Assembly (NCBI GenBank): GCA_964580965.1
Contig: CAZOLZ010000002.1
Location: forward strand, 27,882 to 91,881
Reading direction: 5' to 3'
From: CAIUKX01 sp964580965
Lineage (GTDB): Bacteria; Bacteroidota; Bacteroidia; Flavobacteriales_D; Crocinitomicaceae
DNA: 64,000 bases
How positions within the stretch are numbered: the first letter of the stretch is position 1; each line of letters opens with the position of its first letter. This document shows, piece after piece, positions 59,371-64,000 of the stretch. The position numbers were made by a program, and so were the translations under genes. The notes below the pieces were generated by a model. That model saw only the letters and a list, made by a program, of their open reading frames with translations. It was not told where the DNA came from and searched no databases.

Positions 59371-60708
59371 ATGAAAATAAATTATTTTTTTAAACATATT
59401 TTAACTCCTTTAACGCTAATCATTTCTTTGTGGGCCATCCTTTATTTACTAAAATTCTCAAAACAAGAAAGTGTTTCTGAACATTTAAATATAATACCAA
59501 ACAATGCAAAAATAGTAGTTCAGATTAAGGGTAATAGCTTAGCAAAGAAAACAATTTTCGAAATGCTTTTTCAATCTAAAAACGATTCAATTGTTAATGT
59601 CCTTAAAGATAAACTATCTGTAGAAAAATATGAAGAAACAAAATTAGGAATTAGTTATTTAAGTAATCATTATTTATTCGAATCTAACTATAAAAATGAA
59701 ACACTTTGGGGGTTGATATTACCTTTAAACGAAAGTGATGATTTCGAAAAGACAATTAAAAATCAAACAAATAAATCTTTATTCGCTATAAACCAAGATA
59801 AAAATGGAATCATTCTATTTTCAGAAAAATTAACAAAAACCGATTTAAAAAACTTCTACAAATCAAAGATGAATAAAGGAAATGATTTTAAATTTGAAGA
59901 TAATGGCCAAGTTTTTCAAACGATTTCAAAAAACAATATTAATTCAAAAATTAACCCTTTCAGTAGGGCTATTTCTGGAATTGCTTTGAATGGTAAACAA
60001 ATTGCTATAGATGGTGATTTTACAATTGCCACAAACTTTCAAAATGATTTTCATGTAATTTTAAATCAATTAGAAAATAAACCTGATTTTTTTCATTTTT
60101 CTTATGGCTTTTTCCCTGATACGATTCTATATTCCATTAATAATCTGATTAAAAATTATGAATTAACTTTTCCTAAAATCCATAGTATTTCAATGAATTA
60201 CAATGGTATTGAAATGCTTGAAAGTGGAAGTTATATTTTACCAAATATGGAATTAGTTTTAAATTTCGATGATAAATTTGATATTCAAACGATACTCTCA
60301 AACGAAAATTTGATTGAAAAAATTGAGGGTAAGGTAGTGGGTAATACTCTAAAAATCAATACTAAAACATACTTCTTTAAACAACTTACTGCTAATTCAA
60401 TCTACATAGGTGATATCAAAAACCCTTCTTTTAAAAAAGAGACTACCTCTTTTGTTGAAATTAATGGAAATTTAAGTGCTTTACTCAAAATAAATGGAGG
60501 AGACATATTCCTTTCGTTTTTAAATGGAATTCCTGCTTACAAAGGTCCAAAAGATTTATTTAATAGTATTGAAAACACTTCAATTTTATTGACAAAACAA
60601 GGTAATAATGCAAAATTAAACGGAGCAATTAATTTTAAAAAAGAGAATTACGCAATGGATGAATTGATGCAATTTATTTTGACTATCCAACCACTATTGA
60701 ATATGTAA
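59371..60708 (+). CDS. Membrane-anchored protein of unknown function
   Basis: 445 residues. One N-terminal transmembrane helix (about 11-28, LTPLTLIISLWAILYLLKF) anchors a long soluble region that would lie in the periplasm, low in cysteine and rich in Asn, Lys and Ile. No family is recognised; alternating beta segments (NIIPNNAKIVVQIKG, ESGSYILPNMELVLNFDD) suggest a beta-rich fold. Ends in a 15-bp overlap with the convergent metal-receptor gene. Confidence 0.65.
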   Translation: MKINYFFKHILTPLTLIISLWAILYLLKFSKQESVSEHLNIIPNNAKIVVQIKGNSLAKKTIFEMLFQSKNDSIVNVLKDKLSVEKYEETKLGISYLSNHYLFESNYKNETLWGLILPLNESDDFEKTIKNQTNKSLFAINQDKNGIILFSEKLTKTDLKNFYKSKMNKGNDFKFEDNGQVFQTISKNNINSKINPFSRAISGIALNGKQIAIDGDFTIATNFQNDFHVILNQLENKPDFFHFSYGFFPDTILYSINNLIKNYELTFPKIHSISMNYNGIEMLESGSYILPNMELVLNFDDKFDIQTILSNENLIEKIEGKVVGNTLKINTKTYFFKQLTANSIYIGDIKNPSFKKETTSFVEINGNLSALLKINGGDIFLSFLNGIPAYKGPKDLFNSIENTSILLTKQGNNAKLNGAINFKKENYAMDELMQFILTIQPLLNM

Positions 60709-61470
60709 TGATTTAAAATATTCTACAGAATATTGCAATCTTGATCCATACCAAGAAAATAACTCTCCATCTACTAATTGAATTTTAGAATTCGGAAATA
60801 TTTCTTGTAATTCATCGATATGTTTATCCTTAAAAGGAAAAGGCTCAGAACTTAAAAAAATTAAATCTGGATGTTTTTCAAATGCTGATGGATCAATTTC
60901 AGGGTAACGAACTTCTGAAATAAAATTATTGAATCCAATTCGTTGAATCATATCGTTTATAAACGTATTCTTACCAACTGCAATAAACGGATTTTTCCAA
61001 ATGAGATATAGTACTGAAGTACAAGTTTTAGTGTTTATATTTAATGAATTAAAGCCTGATTGAATTTTAGAAATGATTTCATTTGATTCAAGCTTTTTAT
61101 TTGTAAATTCTCCAATTTTATGTATCATTTCAATTGCATCGTTAAGATCATATATATCACTCATCCAAACTGGACAAATGGACTTCAATGCTTCGATATC
61201 CTCTTTTGAATTTTCTTCTTTATTTCCGATTATTAAATCAGGTTGAAGGGCTTTTACTTTATCAAAATTTACATTTTTGGTTCCTCCTACTCTTTTTTTT
61301 GAATTAAACCAGTCCGACGGATAAATACAAAATTTGGTGATTCCTACGACCTCATCTTCAAGTCCAAGAGCGTATAAAAGTTCAGTTTGAGAGGGTACTA
61401 TTGAAACAATACGTTTAGGAGTGCTTCCTAAACGTATTGTTTGATTCATTTGGTCTATTGATACAAACAC
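60694..61470 (-). CDS. BtuF/helical-backbone metal receptor-like binding protein
   Basis: 258 residues with a class III substrate-binding fold: RIVSIVPSQTELLYALGLEDEVVGIT near the N-terminus, ALQPDLIIGNKEENSKEDIEAL, a linking helix and FLSSEPFPFKDKH in the second lobe. Such proteins bind cobalamin, heme or iron chelates. Unlike transport receptors it has no signal peptide or lipobox, so it may be cytosolic, or the start may be misplaced. No ABC permease is adjacent. It follows the cysteine synthase gene by 3 bp. Confidence 0.85.
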   Translation of the reverse strand: MFVSIDQMNQTIRLGSTPKRIVSIVPSQTELLYALGLEDEVVGITKFCIYPSDWFNSKKRVGGTKNVNFDKVKALQPDLIIGNKEENSKEDIEALKSICPVWMSDIYDLNDAIEMIHKIGEFTNKKLESNEIISKIQSGFNSLNINTKTCTSVLYLIWKNPFIAVGKNTFINDMIQRIGFNNFISEVRYPEIDPSAFEKHPDLIFLSSEPFPFKDKHIDELQEIFPNSKIQLVDGELFSWYGSRLQYSVEYFKSLHIQ

Positions 61471-61473
61471 TTG

Positions 61474-62835
61474 TTATCCAATACTTGAAATAATATCGTG
61501 TCTTGTTACAATATGATATTTTCCTTTATCCATTTCAACTAAAACAGCTTGATTTTCTTTATTAATCATTTTAGAAATTTCCTCAACTAATGTTGAAGGT
61601 TGTACAATTGGAAGCGGTTCTTGCATCACACTTGAAATAGGAGCATCTCTTAATTCAGGTGAATCAATAAGCAATTGATAAACTCTACTATCGTCAAGTA
61701 CACCTACAAATTTTCCATCCTTTAAAACTGGAATTTGTGAAATCCCAAATTTTTTCATTTTTCCTATTGCATGAGAGACTAATTCTTCTGAAAACAAAGT
61801 AATTAAAGGTTTATCCTCATGATGGCTTACCATATCTGCTGCGTTGACAATTTTTTCATCTAGAAACCCTCTTTCACGCATCCAATCATCATTGAACATT
61901 TTTCCAACATATCTACTACCATGATCATGAAATAATACAACAACAACATCTCCTTCTTTAAATTGATCTTTCATTTGTAACAACCCCGCTACTGCAGCTC
62001 CTGCAGAATTACCAACAAAAATTCCCTCTTCACGGGCTAATCTTCTTGTCATCACTGCAGCATCTTTATCTGTTACCTTTTCAAAATAGTCTATTGTGTC
62101 AAAGTCTACGTTTGCTGGCAATATATCTTCACCAATACCTTCTGTGATATATGGATAAATTTCATTTTCATCAAAAATTCCAGTTTCCTTATATTTCTTA
62201 AACACCGAACCATAAGTATCAATTCCTAAAATTCGAGTATTTGGATTTTGTTCTTTTAAATACTTACCAACACCGGAAATTGTTCCTCCAGTTCCAACAC
62301 CAACTATGAAATGAGTGATCTCCCCCTCTGTTTGTTCCCAAATCTCAGGGCCAGTTTGTTCATAATGGGCTTGTCTATTTGATAAGTTATCGTACTGATT
62401 AACATACCATGAGTTAGGTGTCTCTTGAGCTAATCTTTTAGAAACAGAATAATAAGAACGTGGATCAGATGGTTCCACAGCTGTTGGACAAACTACAACC
62501 TCTGCACCAACAGCTCTCAAAATATCCATTTTTTCTTTAGATTGTTTGTCGTTTAACACACAAATCAATTTGTAACCTTTAACTACAGCTCCTAGTGCTA
62601 AACCCATCCCGGTATTTCCAGATGTTCCCTCAATAATAGTCCCTCCTGGTTTGATTAAACCTGCTTTTTCTGCATCCTCAATCATTTTAATTGCCATTCT
62701 ATCTTTAACAGAGTTCCCTGGGTTTGTTGTTTCAACTTTCGCTAAAACAGTTGCTTTAATCTCTTTTGTAATCTTGTTCAATTTGACTAATGGAGTGTTT
62801 CCAATAGTTTCTAATATATTGTCGTAAATTTTCAT
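61474..62835 (-). CDS. Cysteine synthase / cystathionine beta-synthase with CBS domains
   Basis: 453 residues. PLP domain (about 1-320): ETTNPGNSVKDRMAIKM (PLP lysine), IEGTSGNTGMGLALGA, GVGTGGTISGVGKYL. A C-terminal CBS pair (about 340-453, HAIGKMKKFGISQIPVLKDGKFVGV and PISSVMQEPLPIVQPS) may sense adenosyl ligands. It makes cysteine from O-acetylserine or cystathionine from homocysteine; the bacterial CBS-bearing form cannot be assigned by eye. Perfect TAATTTTGC promoter upstream. Confidence 0.93.
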   Translation of the reverse strand: MKIYDNILETIGNTPLVKLNKITKEIKATVLAKVETTNPGNSVKDRMAIKMIEDAEKAGLIKPGGTIIEGTSGNTGMGLALGAVVKGYKLICVLNDKQSKEKMDILRAVGAEVVVCPTAVEPSDPRSYYSVSKRLAQETPNSWYVNQYDNLSNRQAHYEQTGPEIWEQTEGEITHFIVGVGTGGTISGVGKYLKEQNPNTRILGIDTYGSVFKKYKETGIFDENEIYPYITEGIGEDILPANVDFDTIDYFEKVTDKDAAVMTRRLAREEGIFVGNSAGAAVAGLLQMKDQFKEGDVVVVLFHDHGSRYVGKMFNDDWMRERGFLDEKIVNAADMVSHHEDKPLITLFSEELVSHAIGKMKKFGISQIPVLKDGKFVGVLDDSRVYQLLIDSPELRDAPISSVMQEPLPIVQPSTLVEEISKMINKENQAVLVEMDKGKYHIVTRHDIISSIG

Positions 62836-62852
62836 CTAAAAAGTGTATTTAT

Positions 62853-62879
62853 GCAAAATTACTTAAATAATAAATACAA
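62853..62879 (-). promoter_or_regulatory. Promoter of the cysteine synthase gene
   Basis: On the minus strand TTG (62879-62877), 15-bp spacer, TAATTTTGC (62861-62853). The spacer is short, but the -7 box is perfect. Confidence 0.6.
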
Positions 62880-62882
62880 TCT

Positions 62883-63947
62883 TTAAAACTCAATCTCTAA
62901 TTGCCGATCCTCATTTTCTCCATTAAAGGAAGAAAGTTGAAACCCTATTAGTCGAACTGGTTTTATTAAGGGTAAAACCTGTTGAATTAATTTATTTGTT
63001 AAGTCGGTAAATAGTTCCAAATGATCTATTGATTTTGGGATTGTAGTTGAACGAGTGATTTGAGAAAAATCATTAAATTTTATCTTTATAGAAACAGACC
63101 TCCCTTCTTTTTCATAACCTTGATATCGGTTCCATGTTTCTAATGCTATTTTTTCAGCTGTATTAATAAAGGTTACTGAATCAAAGATATCTTTTTCAAA
63201 TGTTCGTTCTGATGCGATACTCTTCCGTTCTCTGTCAACAATTACTTCACGATTATCATTCCCTCTTGCAATTTCATACAAGAAAAGACCTCCTTTACCA
63301 AATAAATCTGTTAGCTGATTTTGTGTATATTTTAATAAATCACGACCATAAAATATACCCAATTGATGCATTTTTTCTGCTGTTACTTTTCCTACACCAA
63401 AAAAACGTTCAATTTGTAATTGCTCAACATACCCTTTTCCTTCGTGTGGTTGAATTGTGAACAAACCGTTAGGTTTGTCTTCATCCGAAGCCATTTTAGC
63501 TAAAAATTTATTATAAGAGACTCCTGCTGAGGCTGTTAAACTTAATTCATTAAAAATATCATTCTTTATCGATTGAGCAATAAATGTTGCTGAATTCAGA
63601 TCTAATTTATTTTTTGTCACATCAATAAATGCCTCATCCAATGCCAAAGGTTCAATAATATCTGAATATCTTTTAAAAATTTCGTGAATCTTTATAGAAA
63701 CTTCTTTATAACGAACAAAATTTGGCTTTACAAAAATTAAACTAGGGCACATTCTAGCTGCCATTTTGGAACTCATTGCTGACTTAACACCAAACTTTCT
63801 CGCTTCATAACTTGCTGCTGCTATAACTCCTCGATCTGCACTTCCTCCAACAGCCAATGGTTTGCCTTTTAATTCGGAATTATCCAATTGTTCAACAGAC
63901 GCATAAAATGCATCCATATCAACATGAATAATTTTTCGATTTATCAT
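62883..63947 (-). CDS. dinB: DNA polymerase IV (Y family)
   Basis: Error-prone translesion DNA synthesis. 354 residues. Palm motifs IIHVDMDAFYASVEQLD (metal Asp residues near 7 and 9) and PLALDEAFIDVTKN (Asp-Glu), the finger SYEARKFGVKSAMSS, helix-hairpin-helix FFGVGKVTAEKMHQLGI, and the little-finger domain to the end. The terminal RQLEIEF resembles a beta-clamp-binding motif. Lies upstream of the cysteine synthase gene. Confidence 0.95.
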   Translation of the reverse strand: MINRKIIHVDMDAFYASVEQLDNSELKGKPLAVGGSADRGVIAAASYEARKFGVKSAMSSKMAARMCPSLIFVKPNFVRYKEVSIKIHEIFKRYSDIIEPLALDEAFIDVTKNKLDLNSATFIAQSIKNDIFNELSLTASAGVSYNKFLAKMASDEDKPNGLFTIQPHEGKGYVEQLQIERFFGVGKVTAEKMHQLGIFYGRDLLKYTQNQLTDLFGKGGLFLYEIARGNDNREVIVDRERKSIASERTFEKDIFDSVTFINTAEKIALETWNRYQGYEKEGRSVSIKIKFNDFSQITRSTTIPKSIDHLELFTDLTNKLIQQVLPLIKPVRLIGFQLSSFNGENEDRQLEIEF

Positions 63948-63981
63948 TTGATAGACGTAAGAGTTTAAGACAATTAAAAAT

Positions 63982-63989
63982 CAAAGATA
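63982..63989 (-). promoter_or_regulatory. Candidate -7 promoter element of dinB
   Basis: TATCTTTG on the minus strand, 35 bp before the dinB start, a full TAnnTTTG match. Confidence 0.5.
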
Positions 63990-64000
63990 ATCCTTAAATT

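Overview
The window is chromosomal sequence from a low-GC (very AT-rich) member of the Bacteroidota, almost certainly Flavobacteriales. The evidence is the type IX secretion (T9SS) machinery and cargo (PorX, two type A and one type B sorting domains), the recurrent promoter signature TAnnTTTG with an upstream TTG, the lack of purine-rich ribosome binding sites, and families typical of the phylum (DUF5522, DUF983, DCC-type DUF393, the glycine-lipid acyltransferase pair). The giant Ig/PKD-repeat protein would fit Crocinitomicaceae-like lineages, but that is an impression only. The sequence is a draft: exactly 100 N's at 25384-25483 mark a scaffold join of unknown true length.

Layout. 1-3018 (minus): assimilatory sulfur genes, namely a partial cysH and an unusual fusion of a siroheme-synthase dehydrogenase domain with a TSUP anion transporter, then a DCC thiol protein. 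3242-6246 (plus): cation/proton antiporter, MscS channel, exported superoxide dismutase. 6307-10165: ilvE, recQ and a LexA-like XRE/S24 regulator. 10266-16772: a 2020-residue T9SS surface protein with a small exported partner, preceded by a nested inverted repeat. 17094-25341: hemF, a LysM/periplasmic-binding protein, guaA, an MsbA-type exporter, rpmH (53 aa) and yifB. 25571-28928: two T9SS type A cargo proteins with near-duplicate tails. 29191-31749: a RecD/Pif1-like helicase, a thioredoxin lipoprotein and four tRNA genes (Ser, Pro, Arg, Asp). 31860-36498: map, then a pterin operon (PTPS, folE, an SDR lacking its catalytic Tyr, SRPBCC), a Tat subunit and a thioesterase. 36570-42286: ydcF, pnp, rpsO, accD, fba. 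42450-45388: a four-gene operon ending in a likely glycine-lipid acyltransferase pair. 45416-49020: ECF sigma factor divergent from a Crp/Fnr regulator and a rhodanese/thioredoxin sulfur-relay cluster. 49328-63947: class I fumarase, ppx, PAP2, alanine dehydrogenase, tsaE, porX, an HD hydrolase, a PLP desulfhydrase/deaminase, acyltransferase, a BtuF-like receptor, a CBS-domain cysteine synthase and dinB.

Together the genes are mostly housekeeping with an envelope emphasis. Sulfur handling recurs at three places: cysH with the TSUP fusion, the rhodanese relay, and the cysteine synthase. T9SS appears both as regulator (PorX) and as cargo. The points most worth following are the dehydrogenase-TSUP fusion, the pterin operon with its animal-like PTPS and Tyr-less SDR, the Crp-linked rhodanese cluster with a possible OsmC remnant, the recently duplicated giant surface protein with its nested palindromic leader, and the habit of convergent genes sharing one TTAA or TTATAA as stop codon on both strands. 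I did not find a CRISPR array, prophage, insertion sequence or complete restriction system.
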